DNA of 64,000 nucleotides from Cesiribacter sp964504565 (GTDB lineage: Bacteria > Bacteroidota > Bacteroidia > Cytophagales > Cyclobacteriaceae). The DNA is taken from NCBI GenBank assembly GCA_964504565.1, contig CAZDEY010000005.1:186001-250000 (forward strand), written 5' to 3'. Shown in pieces: positions 43,092 through 52,400 of the stretch. The stretch's first letter is position 1, and every line of letters starts with the position of its first letter. Both the position numbers and the translations under genes were made by a program. The notes under the pieces are model-generated. The model made no database searches. It worked only from the letters and a program-made list of their open reading frames with translations, and was not told the origin of the DNA.

Positions 43092-43661
43092 ATGCAGCAA
43101 AAAGAGCTAGAACAAGGGCATTCGGTAAGCGACAGCCGTACTACCTTAACTGAGTTAATGATACCCAGCTACGCAAATTTTGGCGGGAAGATTCACGGGG
43201 GAATTCTGCTTAGCCTTATGGATAAGGTGGCTTATACCTGCGCTACCAAGCATAGCGGAGCCTACTGCGTAACCGTATCGGTTGATAATGTTGATTTTAT
43301 GGCCCCGGTTGAGGTTGGAGAATTGGTTTCGCTTAAAGCCTCAGTGAATTACGTAGGCCGTACCAGCATAGTAGTTGGTATAAGGGTAACTGCCGAAAAT
43401 GTTATGACCCGTCAGGTTAAGCATACCAACACCAGTTATTTTACCATGGTAGCTAAAGATGCTGAGGGGAAGCCGGCTATGGTTCCGCCCCTTATTTTGG
43501 AAACCCGCGAAGATGCCCGCCGGTTTATTGAGGCCCGCCAACGCCGAAAAATATACTTCGAAAGCCGTGAGCAAATGGCAGCCTCTAAAAAATCGTTTAA
43601 CCTGGCTGAGGAGTGCGAAAAGCTAGAAGGTGAACGCTGTATACTTAAAGTGAATTTATAG
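43092..43661 (+). CDS. Acyl-CoA thioesterase (hotdog fold)
   Basis: 189 aa from ATG 43092; an upstream ATG at 43035 lies inside the MATE gene and would add a 19-residue tail with no similarity. HotDog features: MIPSYANFGGKIHGGILLSLMDKVAYTCA, the central helix with the active-site Asp, followed by VTVSVDNVDFMAPVEVGELV. This is the YciA/BACH-type acyl-CoA hydrolase family, releasing fatty acids from acyl-CoA. The C-terminal 40 residues are a charged extension (REDARRFIEARQRRKIYFES). Its 3' end overlaps the convergent glycosyltransferase gene by 6 nt. Confidence 0.88.
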   Translation: MQQKELEQGHSVSDSRTTLTELMIPSYANFGGKIHGGILLSLMDKVAYTCATKHSGAYCVTVSVDNVDFMAPVEVGELVSLKASVNYVGRTSIVVGIRVTAENVMTRQVKHTNTSYFTMVAKDAEGKPAMVPPLILETREDARRFIEARQRRKIYFESREQMAASKKSFNLAEECEKLEGERCILKVNL

Positions 43662-44714
43662 TACTACTTTTTTATCCTTAGTAGTCACCGATTGAAGGTG
43701 TTCCAGCCGATTTTTAAAAGCCTTGACTTTACTGAAATTAGCTAAAATACGCACTAGCCTGTCCGGTAAGTAGTAGGATTTCAACCTGGTTAGTAATAGT
43801 TGGTGCTGAATATAATTAGCATGATATTGCCAGCTATCTTTTTGGCCAAAGGTATAACCCAGCCAGGTAGGCATAAGTCGCTTAACATGATAGCCGAAAC
43901 TACGGGTTAACTGGGCGTATAATTCCAGGTCAGATAGGTTTCCGTGGTGGCTCAGAATTTTGTAGGGTTCAAGCACCTCAAAACACCGAGCACTTTCTTT
44001 TATATAGCGCCGGTAATACTTCCAACTGATTCTTTCTTTTTCGATAAAGTGCTTAAACTTCAGGCGATCATCGTACCAAATATCGTAGCCGGCTAGGGCA
44101 AATGCATAGCAAAATTCATGGTCGCCGCCGGAGGTCAAGGTGCTGGCCATACGGTCGGTAAGTAATGATTTGAAACCGGCTTTAATAATTTTTTGGTAAG
44201 CCGATTTTCTGACTATGCTACCGGCTCCGTAAACTTTATTGGACTCAACTTTTCCGTTTTGGGGGGCTTGCGGACCGGAGGCGTATATGCAGTACGAGCT
44301 AAGCCAGGCCGGTGCTTCTACTTCATACACCAGTTCTCCTAAACTACCCAAAACCGCTATGCTGGGGTTTCTTTTCATTATAGCATAGGCCGTAGCTACA
44401 AAATCCTGCTGGAGCCAATTGTCGTCATCGCACGCTATTATGAATTCGTGATCGGCCTGCTGGAAGCCGGCCTCGCGGGAAGGGTTTAAACCTGGCACCG
44501 GTTGGTTATATACCCTTAATTCAGCCGGAGCCCCGTAGGTTTCCCAAAGTTCCTGAGCTATTTCGGCCGATCCGTCAGTAGAGGCATTGTCTACAAGAAG
44601 TATATTCCAGGATAAATCTGAGCCTACTTTTTGGGCAGCCAGGTGCTGTAGCGTTTGGGCCAAACGCCGGCTACCGTTATAGGTACAAATTAGTACGGTT
44701 ACACCATCTTTCAT
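43656..44714 (-). CDS. GT2 family glycosyltransferase (polysaccharide cluster)
   Basis: 352 aa GT-A enzyme. N-terminal VTVLICTYNGSRRLAQTLQH, the ILLVDNASTDGS segment, and a DDDNW metal-binding motif near residue 97 (IIACDDDNWLQQDF). The C-terminal third is helical (SWKYYRRYIKESARCFEVL) and suggests a peripheral membrane association. Last gene of the five-gene surface polysaccharide operon; it overlaps the preceding glycosyltransferase by 4 nt (ATGA). Donor and acceptor sugars unknown. Confidence 0.88.
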   Translation of the reverse strand: MKDGVTVLICTYNGSRRLAQTLQHLAAQKVGSDLSWNILLVDNASTDGSAEIAQELWETYGAPAELRVYNQPVPGLNPSREAGFQQADHEFIIACDDDNWLQQDFVATAYAIMKRNPSIAVLGSLGELVYEVEAPAWLSSYCIYASGPQAPQNGKVESNKVYGAGSIVRKSAYQKIIKAGFKSLLTDRMASTLTSGGDHEFCYAFALAGYDIWYDDRLKFKHFIEKERISWKYYRRYIKESARCFEVLEPYKILSHHGNLSDLELYAQLTRSFGYHVKRLMPTWLGYTFGQKDSWQYHANYIQHQLLLTRLKSYYLPDRLVRILANFSKVKAFKNRLEHLQSVTTKDKKVVL

Positions 44715-45691
44715 GAATAGCGCAGGCCTATTTTAGCGTATAATTTTAAAATCTTCCAGTATATACGCAAATCCTGGTGCATTTTAAGGGCGCCTTTAAC
44801 CTGATTTCTGACCCCGGTAATATTTTGGCTGGTATGCCAAAGCTGGTTGGCAATGTTAATAGCATGGTAAGCGTATATCTTTCGGGCGTAAGCTACCGCT
44901 CGGGTTCCCCGGCTGTCGGGCAAATATTCCAGGGTTTTACTAAATACCCACGCTAAATCTTTTAAATTTTGCCCGCTTACAAATGCTCCGCCGCTAACGG
45001 ACTGGCTATGTAAACGGTAGGAACCTAGTATTTTTGGTGAATAAGCTACCGGATAATTTGCGGCAATTCGCAACCACATTTCCCAATCTTCGCCGTAGGT
45101 AACACCGTAAAAGCTCCCTAATGCCTCGTAAACCGAGCGTTTAACAGTGGTTACACAGTACTGCTGTTTTTGCTGATAGGCTAAAATTTCCAGATAGTCA
45201 GGGTACACACCCGCTTGCGGAAATACCTTGGGTTTGGTGTTGGTTACTTCACCTTTCTCGTTTATATACTCATACCGGGTAAAGGCTGCTCCGGCCTCCG
45301 GGTATTCTTCAAACAGGGCCTGAACTTCCGCGTAGTACCCAGGGCTAACCAAGTCATCGGCGTGTAGCAAATGTACTAATTGGCCCCTAGAACGGTTTAT
45401 GCAGGTTTCGAAGTTGCGCAGGCTGCCAACATTGCTGGATTGGCAGAAGTACGTTATTTTACCTTGGCCTACTCGTTCCACTACTTCCTGTACATTAATA
45501 TCAGTACTGGCATCATCCACTACTTCAATCTGCACGCTTTCCAGAACGGCAGTTGCGGCAAGCACACTTCTTAGGGTTTCCTCAATAAAATTACCCGCAT
45601 TGTAAACCGGTATCATTACACTCCAAAGAGTTGAATCAGTATCCGGCGGTAAGGGCTTAATATTAGGGGGAAGTGCAGGGATTCTTTCCAA
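44711..45691 (-). CDS. GT2 family glycosyltransferase (polysaccharide cluster)
   Basis: 326 aa. GT-A fold markers: WSVMIPVYNAGNFIEETLRS, IEVVDDASTD, LLHADDLVSPGYYAE (DxD-type HADD) and YGEDWEMWLRIAANYPVAY near the C-terminal catalytic region. It belongs to the WcaA/EpsJ-like GT2 group that builds repeating sugar units on the cytoplasmic face. It starts 60 nt downstream of the third glycosyltransferase, a short spacer inside the operon. Specificity not evident. Confidence 0.88.
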   Translation of the reverse strand: MERIPALPPNIKPLPPDTDSTLWSVMIPVYNAGNFIEETLRSVLAATAVLESVQIEVVDDASTDINVQEVVERVGQGKITYFCQSSNVGSLRNFETCINRSRGQLVHLLHADDLVSPGYYAEVQALFEEYPEAGAAFTRYEYINEKGEVTNTKPKVFPQAGVYPDYLEILAYQQKQQYCVTTVKRSVYEALGSFYGVTYGEDWEMWLRIAANYPVAYSPKILGSYRLHSQSVSGGAFVSGQNLKDLAWVFSKTLEYLPDSRGTRAVAYARKIYAYHAINIANQLWHTSQNITGVRNQVKGALKMHQDLRIYWKILKLYAKIGLRYS

Positions 45692-45751
45692 AACGAGTCA
45701 AAGGTACGTACAATTCCAACTATATGATAAAAAATATATAAAATTGGTATA

Positions 45752-47026
45752 TTATAATTTGGGAGGTTGTGGTCCGCAAGCATTTTTGTGCTCCTTATAG
45801 TATCTGAACCCGCCCATAACACCTAAAAACTCTTGTTTTAAGGTAGAAAACTTATTTTCATACTTAGGAAAACCCCACTTAATACCTTTAGCGTAGTGCT
45901 TTAGCATACGGTTAATGTGGGGGCGGTACTTGGCTTCCGGCGTATGTTCTTCCTGAATTAAGCAAGCAACCACGTGGCCTTGCATATAGGCTTTTATCTG
46001 GCTGCGAAGCCCGGGCATGCTTTCCCGGTGGGTATGCCACACAATGGCTTGGGGCTGATAAAGAATTGAATATTCTGCTTTCAGAATACGAAACCACATT
46101 TCCGAATCGCCGTTGCAACCGGCCGCCCCGGCATCCAGGCGCTCGTCAAACAAGCCGCTGGCCCGCAAAGCCTCTCGCTTAAAAGCCATATTAGCCCCAG
46201 CACCAATATTCCAGACCGGTGGGCCGTGCTTAAGATTAAATTCAATAAATGTGGGGGAATACAATTTGGGAACGTAGCCGCGGTTAAAACTCCAGTATTT
46301 TTCAAAAATAGCCTGGGCTGGGGTATCTAGTTTATTTGCTAGTACCAAACCGGTTATAGCGCCTATATTTTCATTATTCTGAAAGGCCTGCCATACCGCG
46401 TACACCCAATTCGGGTGCACCTCAACATCATCATCCAGATAAGCAATTATAGGCTGATTGCTGGCCCTGATGCCGGTATTGCGAGCTATATCCAGGCCGG
46501 GCTTAGGTTCGGCTACATAATCAACTTCCGTAAAATCAGCAGCTACTTGCTTGGTTTCGGGCCGGTCCGGGCCGTTATCTACCACTACAATTTGCTGAGG
46601 TTTGCAGGGTAGCTGCCTAAGGGAAGTAAGGCAGCGCTCTAAATCGACCGGTCGGTGGCGGGTACATATTACCACACTTACCGGCAGCGTTTCGGGTAGG
46701 GCTGAATTTATTGCCGGCACTACCGAATTCAGCACTTCCTGCCAAACATCGGTCTTAGTATTCTGCCAAAGGCCACGCAGGCTTTTAGTGGGGTGGTTGG
46801 CGTGTAGGGCGTAATATTGCAGGGTATCTTCAACGCTAAACCTAATTCGGCGAGCCAGGGTAGCCGGATCGGTTTTTTCGTTTTCCAGAACCCAGAGATT
46901 GCCTAGCGCCTTTCCGTTATGCCAAAATACCAGGTAGGCAGGGCTGGTAATAGGGTCATTAATCCAGTTTGGGAACTGGGCTAACTGGAAGTTGTAAATT
47001 TTATAGGCCGGTTGCTGATTAGTCAT
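45752..47026 (-). CDS. Glycosyltransferase with N-terminal extension
   Basis: 424 aa. The first about 115 residues are an extra domain (FQLAQFPNWINDPITSPAYL, LWQNTKTDVWQEVLNSVVP), followed by a GT2 core: LPVSVVICTRHRPVDLERCL, IVVVDNGPDRPETK, the metal site YLDDDVEVHPNW, and NGDSEMWFRIL. Similar two-part enzymes occur in exopolysaccharide and O-antigen clusters. It overlaps the ABC ATPase gene by 8 nt, so the group is tightly coupled. Function in polysaccharide chain assembly is inferred from the neighbours. Confidence 0.85.
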   Translation of the reverse strand: MTNQQPAYKIYNFQLAQFPNWINDPITSPAYLVFWHNGKALGNLWVLENEKTDPATLARRIRFSVEDTLQYYALHANHPTKSLRGLWQNTKTDVWQEVLNSVVPAINSALPETLPVSVVICTRHRPVDLERCLTSLRQLPCKPQQIVVVDNGPDRPETKQVAADFTEVDYVAEPKPGLDIARNTGIRASNQPIIAYLDDDVEVHPNWVYAVWQAFQNNENIGAITGLVLANKLDTPAQAIFEKYWSFNRGYVPKLYSPTFIEFNLKHGPPVWNIGAGANMAFKREALRASGLFDERLDAGAAGCNGDSEMWFRILKAEYSILYQPQAIVWHTHRESMPGLRSQIKAYMQGHVVACLIQEEHTPEAKYRPHINRMLKHYAKGIKWGFPKYENKFSTLKQEFLGVMGGFRYYKEHKNACGPQPPKL

Positions 47027-48284
47027 TTTCCTGTATTTCGGCTTGAATTAACTGGTAAGGGAAAAGGGGGCGGATGTGTCCGGGCCAGGGTTGGCTAATG
47101 CTGGTATCGTATTGTTTGTCCTGCAAGGTAAAGCCTAATATATCATCAACCTGCAAAAATTTGGAGTAATAATTATTGCTGAAGCCTAAGGAGAAGAAGT
47201 AAGAACCTCCGTTTAAAAAACTTCCGGGAATAGAGCATTTTCCTTTCAAAATTCCCGCCTTAGCTTCAATAGTTGGTGAGGCAACCTCAAAAATGCATTC
47301 GCCGGCCAAGGTGTATAATATTAGCCTAATACTCAATTCACGGAAATTGCGCTCCAGCTTTATTGTATAATGAACGGTTAGGCGGGCTTGTAGGGGTATT
47401 AAGCCTTGCTCAATATCAGCATCATTTGCCAGTAAGCGGGCTTCCGTAATTTTAAGTCCATCGTTGCCCGGAGCCCGCTCTTCCGGCCATTGGTTGTTAG
47501 TGTGATAAACCTGTTGCGAGGCTAAATATTGGTTTACAACTTCGCTTGAATTTCCGGTATTTTTTAGTTGACCTTTATGAAGCCAGGCTGCTTTCTGGCA
47601 CAAATCGATTATGGCTTGTGAATTATGACTTACAAAAATTATAGTGCGGCCTTCGGTTTGGCTAACTTGGCGCATCTTGCTCATACACTTTTTCTGAAAC
47701 TCGGCATCACCTACTGCCAGAACTTCATCAACTACCAAAATATCCGGCTCTAGATGGGCGGCTACAGCAAATGCTAAGCGCACGTACATGCCCGAGGAAT
47801 AACGTTTTACCGGTGTATCAATAAATTTTTCTACCCCGCTAAACTGCACAATTTCGTCGAAACAGCTAGTTATCTGCCGGCGGCTCATGCCCAGGGTATG
47901 CCCGCTTATATAAACATTTTCGCGGCCGGTTAAATCGGGCTGAAAGCCGGTTCCTATTTCAAGCAGGCTGCTTAACGTGCCCCATCCTTTTACTGTACCG
48001 GTACTTGGCCGCACTATCCGGCTGATAATTTTAAGTAGGGTAGATTTTCCGGCACCATTAGCCCCAACCAATCCCCAGGTTTCCCCGGCCCTGATTTGTA
48101 AATTAATATGTTGTAGAGCCTCAAAAGTAAACTCTCTATCCTCCCAGGGTAAGGTACCTTTAGGTGTTTTGCCCCTGATTTTATACCAAAATTTGTTGAT
48201 ATCCTGCCGCAATGAGCCGGTTCCGGTAGTTCCAATCTGATAGGTTTTGGAAACATTTACTATGTCTAAAGCTAGCCGGCTCAT
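47019..48284 (-). CDS. ABC transporter ATP-binding protein, polysaccharide export (Wzt-like)
   Basis: 421 aa: an ATPase half (about 1-245) and a C-terminal beta-sandwich (about 260-421). ATPase motifs: Walker A GLVGANGAGKSTLLKII, signature VKRYSSGMYVRLAFA, Walker B DILVVDEVLAVGD, His switch FVSHNSQ. This composition equals Wzt of O-antigen export, where the C-terminal domain recognises the modified non-reducing end of the glycan. The partner permease lies just upstream with a 4-nt overlap, and GT genes follow. Exports the finished polysaccharide across the inner membrane (inference from family). Confidence 0.92.
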   Translation of the reverse strand: MSRLALDIVNVSKTYQIGTTGTGSLRQDINKFWYKIRGKTPKGTLPWEDREFTFEALQHINLQIRAGETWGLVGANGAGKSTLLKIISRIVRPSTGTVKGWGTLSSLLEIGTGFQPDLTGRENVYISGHTLGMSRRQITSCFDEIVQFSGVEKFIDTPVKRYSSGMYVRLAFAVAAHLEPDILVVDEVLAVGDAEFQKKCMSKMRQVSQTEGRTIIFVSHNSQAIIDLCQKAAWLHKGQLKNTGNSSEVVNQYLASQQVYHTNNQWPEERAPGNDGLKITEARLLANDADIEQGLIPLQARLTVHYTIKLERNFRELSIRLILYTLAGECIFEVASPTIEAKAGILKGKCSIPGSFLNGGSYFFSLGFSNNYYSKFLQVDDILGFTLQDKQYDTSISQPWPGHIRPLFPYQLIQAEIQEND

Positions 48285-49141
48285 ACTACATCTAGAAGTT
48301 TCTCGCCCCGCCGGTTATACCAAAGTACCGACCCGGCCAACAGTGCCAAGCCAAATACTACACTATATAGCATAGAGCTGGGGGTTACCAATCCTTCGCC
48401 CAGCAATATTAGCCTAAAAGCTTCAAAACAAGCAGTTAATGGGTTCCAGAGAATATACTTTCGATACTGCACGGGCACAGCCGAAAGCGGATATATAACC
48501 GGACTCAGGAACATAAACAGCCGTATGCCCAAGTGTACCAAATTAGAAAGATCGCGATACTTGCCTGTAAGCATAGTAAATAGCAGGCCGCTACTTAAGC
48601 CGTACATTGCTACCAAAAGCACTAGGGGAATTATCAGCAATATATCCAGCCCAAAGTCAATGGTTATAATATCAAATACTGAGGCTATGGTTAATAATAT
48701 CAGGAATAGTCCAAACTGAATTGCAAAGCGCAGCAAATGGGTGCTGGTAGTAGCCAAAGGTGTAATTAAGCGGGGAAAGTAAACCTTATTGAAAATGTGA
48801 GCATTATCTCGCAGTATAAAAGCATTTCCTACAAAAGCTTCGCTAAATAGTCCCCACAAAATTATTCCGGCCAAATAGAAAAATACCGGCGATACGCCCC
48901 CGGTCGAAATATTTATTAAGCGGCTAAAAACAATTATATAGGTGGCTAAAGTAGCAAGAGGTTGAAATATTACCCAAAGCGGACCCAGAATAGTTTGCTG
49001 ATAGTTCAGCAGAAAGTCTCGTCTGACCAACCGGCCTAACAGGTGCCGGTACTGCCACAATTCTTTTACCGACTGCCCCAGCCAGGGGCTATTGACCGAG
49101 TGGGTCCAGGCGTAGTCGGTACTATTTGGAGGTTGAGGCAT
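48281..49141 (-). CDS. ABC transporter permease, polysaccharide export (Wzm-like)
   Basis: 286 aa with six membrane helices and the ABC-2 permease layout. Characteristic sequence: RRDFLLNYQQTILGPLWVIFQPLATLATYIIVF, then ILWGLFSEAFVGNAFILRDNAHIFNKVYFPRL and FLSPVIYPLSAVPVQYRKYILWNPLTACFEAFR. This is the TagG/Wzm family, the channel half of the polysaccharide exporter. ATG 49141 opens the operon. A promoter-like pair of boxes (49178-49149) ends 8 nt before it, implying a very short or absent leader. Confidence 0.92.
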   Translation of the reverse strand: MPQPPNSTDYAWTHSVNSPWLGQSVKELWQYRHLLGRLVRRDFLLNYQQTILGPLWVIFQPLATLATYIIVFSRLINISTGGVSPVFFYLAGIILWGLFSEAFVGNAFILRDNAHIFNKVYFPRLITPLATTSTHLLRFAIQFGLFLILLTIASVFDIITIDFGLDILLIIPLVLLVAMYGLSSGLLFTMLTGKYRDLSNLVHLGIRLFMFLSPVIYPLSAVPVQYRKYILWNPLTACFEAFRLILLGEGLVTPSSMLYSVVFGLALLAGSVLWYNRRGEKLLDVV

Positions 49142-49148
49142 ATAAATT

Positions 49149-49178
49149 CAAAACTAAGGGAAATGCTACACTAGGCAA
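49149..49178 (-). promoter_or_regulatory. Candidate promoter for the polysaccharide operon
   Basis: On the minus strand TTG (49178-49176), a 19-nt spacer and TAGTTTTG (49156-49149) match the Bacteroidota consensus exactly. Transcription would begin at about the ATG of the permease gene, giving a leaderless or nearly leaderless message. The remainder of the 49142-49480 gap is AT-rich without a gene. Confidence 0.5.
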
Positions 49179-49480
49179 TAAAACTATTTGCCAATAGCTA
49201 AATTTTCAACGCCTTATAAAATTTAGCTTTTTACTGATGCCTTATTTTAAGAAGTTATCTTGAAATTAATAGGAATAAATTACTACTTTTAAGGATGTAC
49301 ATTTTAGAAGGTGCTGCCATTTTTTGATTTGCCTGGAGTTGTATAGGGACAGCTTATGAAATTTTTGGTAAAGTATTTCTTAAGTAACCTAGACATATTT
49401 TTTTTAACCAACAGGATTTTATTTCCAGTCAATCAGGAAAGCTTTTCAACAGCACATACTAAACTAAACTCTGTTTATTT

Positions 49481-52400
49481 ATGGATACTACCGCCGTTAA
49501 TGGCCAAGATACGCAAAATGCAATTGCGTTAGATTCCAGCCTGTTTGATACCCTGTTTAAAGTACGCAGTGGAGACTTTTCGGTACGGTTTCCGTCCGAT
49601 CAAACCGGCCAGGCCGGCAAGTTCTTCGATACCCTCAATGAAATAATCGAAATGAACGAGTGCCTGGTCAGCGAAGTATCGGCGGCGGGCAAAGTAATTG
49701 GTAAAGAGGGTAAGCTTAGCCAGCGGGTAGAGTTACAGGGCGCCAAGGGCGGCTGGCATAGTTGCGTAAAGTCCATCAACCACCTTATTTCCGACTTGGT
49801 AACGCCTACCAAAGAAATTGCCGACGTAATTAGTGCGGTAAGTAAGGGTGACCTGAGCCGGGAAATGGAACTGCACGTAGACGGCAAAAAACTGCGCGGC
49901 GAGTTCCTGCTGATTGCCAAGGAGGTTAACAGCATGGTGAAGCAGCTAAACGTATTTACCGAAGAGGTAACCCGCGTAGCGCTGGAGGTAGGCAAAGAAG
50001 GAAAGCTAGGCGGCCAGGCCCGCGTGCGAGGTGTAGGTGGTACCTGGAAGGACCTGACTGACTCGGTAAACCAAATGGCCTCTAACCTAACCAATCAGGT
50101 ACGAAGTATTGCCGAAGTAACCACGGCGGTAGCCAAGGGCGACCTTTCTAAAAAAATTACAGTAGACGTAAAAGGCGAAATACTTGAGCTGAAAAACACT
50201 ATTAATACCATGGTGGATCAGCTAAACGCCTTTGGTGGCGAGGTAACCCGCGTGGCGCGCGAGGTAGGTACCGAAGGTAAACTGGGCGGCCAGGCCAACG
50301 TACCCGGCGTTGACGGTACTTGGAAGGATCTAACCGACTCGGTAAATAAAATGGCAAGCAACCTGACCAACCAGGTACGGAGCATTGCCGATGTAACCAT
50401 AGCGGTAGCTAAAGGCGACCTTTCTAAAAAGATTTCAGTAGAAGCCCAGGGAGAAATTCGCGAGCTAAAGGATACTATTAACACCATGGTGGACCAGCTC
50501 AACTCCTTCGGTAGCGAGGTAACCCGTATGGCTTTGGAAGTAGGTAGCGAAGGAAAGCTCGGCGGCCAAGCTAACGTGCCCGGGGTCGACGGTACCTGGA
50601 AGGACCTGACCGACTCGGTAAACCAGATGGCCAGTAACCTAACCGGTCAGGTACGAAATATTGCCGAGGTAACAACCGCAGTGGCGAAAGGCGACCTTTC
50701 TAAGAAAATTTCAGTAGACGTAAAAGGCGAACTTCGCGAACTAAAGGACACCATCAATACCATGGTGGACCAGCTGAACGCCTTTGGTGGCGAGGTAACT
50801 CGGGTAGCGCGCGAGGTAGGTACCGAAGGAAAATTAGGTGGCCAGGCCAACGTACCCGGCGTTGAGGGTACCTGGAAAGATCTTACCGATTCAGTAAATA
50901 AAATGGCCAGTAACCTTACCGGCCAAATGCGGAACATAGCCAACGTAACCACGGCGGTGGCTAAGGGTGACCTTTCTAAAAAAATTACCGTAGAGGCCCA
51001 GGGCGAAATTCGCGAACTTAAGGACACCATTAACACCATGGTGGACCAGCTTAATGCCTTTGGTGGTGAGGTAACCCGCGTGGCCCGCGAGGTAGGTACG
51101 GAAGGAAAGCTGGGGGTGCAAGCGAACGTGCCCGGCGTAGGCGGTACCTGGAAGGATTTGACCGACTCGGTAAACCAAATGGCAAGCAACCTGACCAGCC
51201 AGATGCGAAATATTGCCGAGGTAACCACGGCGGTGGCGGAAGGCGACCTTTCTAAGAAAATTACCGTAGAGGCTCAGGGCGAAATAATGGAGCTGAAAGA
51301 AACCATTAATACGATGGTGGACCAGCTAAACGCCTTTGGTAGTGAGGTAACCCGCGTGGCCCTTGAAGTGGGTTCCGAAGGAAAGCTCGGTGGCCAAGCC
51401 AACGTACCCGGCGTTGATGGTACCTGGAAGGATTTGACCGACTCAGTAAACAAAATGGCCAGTAACCTAACCGGCCAGGTACGGAGCATTGCCGACGTAA
51501 CCATAGCAGTAGCCAAGGGTGACCTTTCTAAGAAAATTTCGGTAGAAGCCCAGGGTGAAATTCGGGAGCTTAAGGATACCATCAACACCATGGTGGACCA
51601 GCTAAACTCCTTTGCCTCCGAGGTAACCAGGGTAGCGCTGGAAGTAGGTTCTGAGGGTAAACTTGGTGGCCAGGCCAACGTGCCCGGCGTAGGTGGTACC
51701 TGGAAGGACCTGACCGACTCCGTGAATAAAATGGGTAGTAACCTGACTGGTCAGGTACGGAATATTGCCGAAGTAACTACCGCGGTGGCCAACGGTGACC
51801 TGAGCCGCAAAATTACGGTAGACGTAAAAGGCGAGCTGCAGGAACTAAAAATAACCATCAATACCATGGTGGATCAGCTTCGGGCCTTTGCCTCCGAGGT
51901 AACCCGGGTGGCGCGAGAAGTAGGTACCGAAGGTAAGTTGGGTGGTCAGGCCAACGTACCGGGTGTAGGCGGAACCTGGAAGGACCTTACTGATTCGGTA
52001 AACCAGATGGCCAGTAACCTTACCGGCCAGGTACGCGATATTGCCGAGGTAGCTAATGCGGTTGCCAATGGCGATATGAGCCGCAAGATTACCACCGACG
52101 TACGCGGAGAAATGCTTCAGCTTAAAGAAACCCTGAACACCATGGTGGATCAGCTTCGGGCCTTTGCCTCCGAGGTAACCCGGGTGGCGCGCGAGGTAGG
52201 TACCGATGGTAAACTGGGTGGCCAGGCCTTTGTACCGGGCGTAGCGGGCATTTGGAAGGATTTGACCGACTCGGTAAACCAAATGACCGGTAACCTAACC
52301 AGCCAGGTGCGGAACATTGCCGAAGTAACCAAGGCAGTGGCCAGCGGCGACCTTTCTAAAACCGTACAAATTGATGTAAAAGGGGAGATTCTTGATCTGA

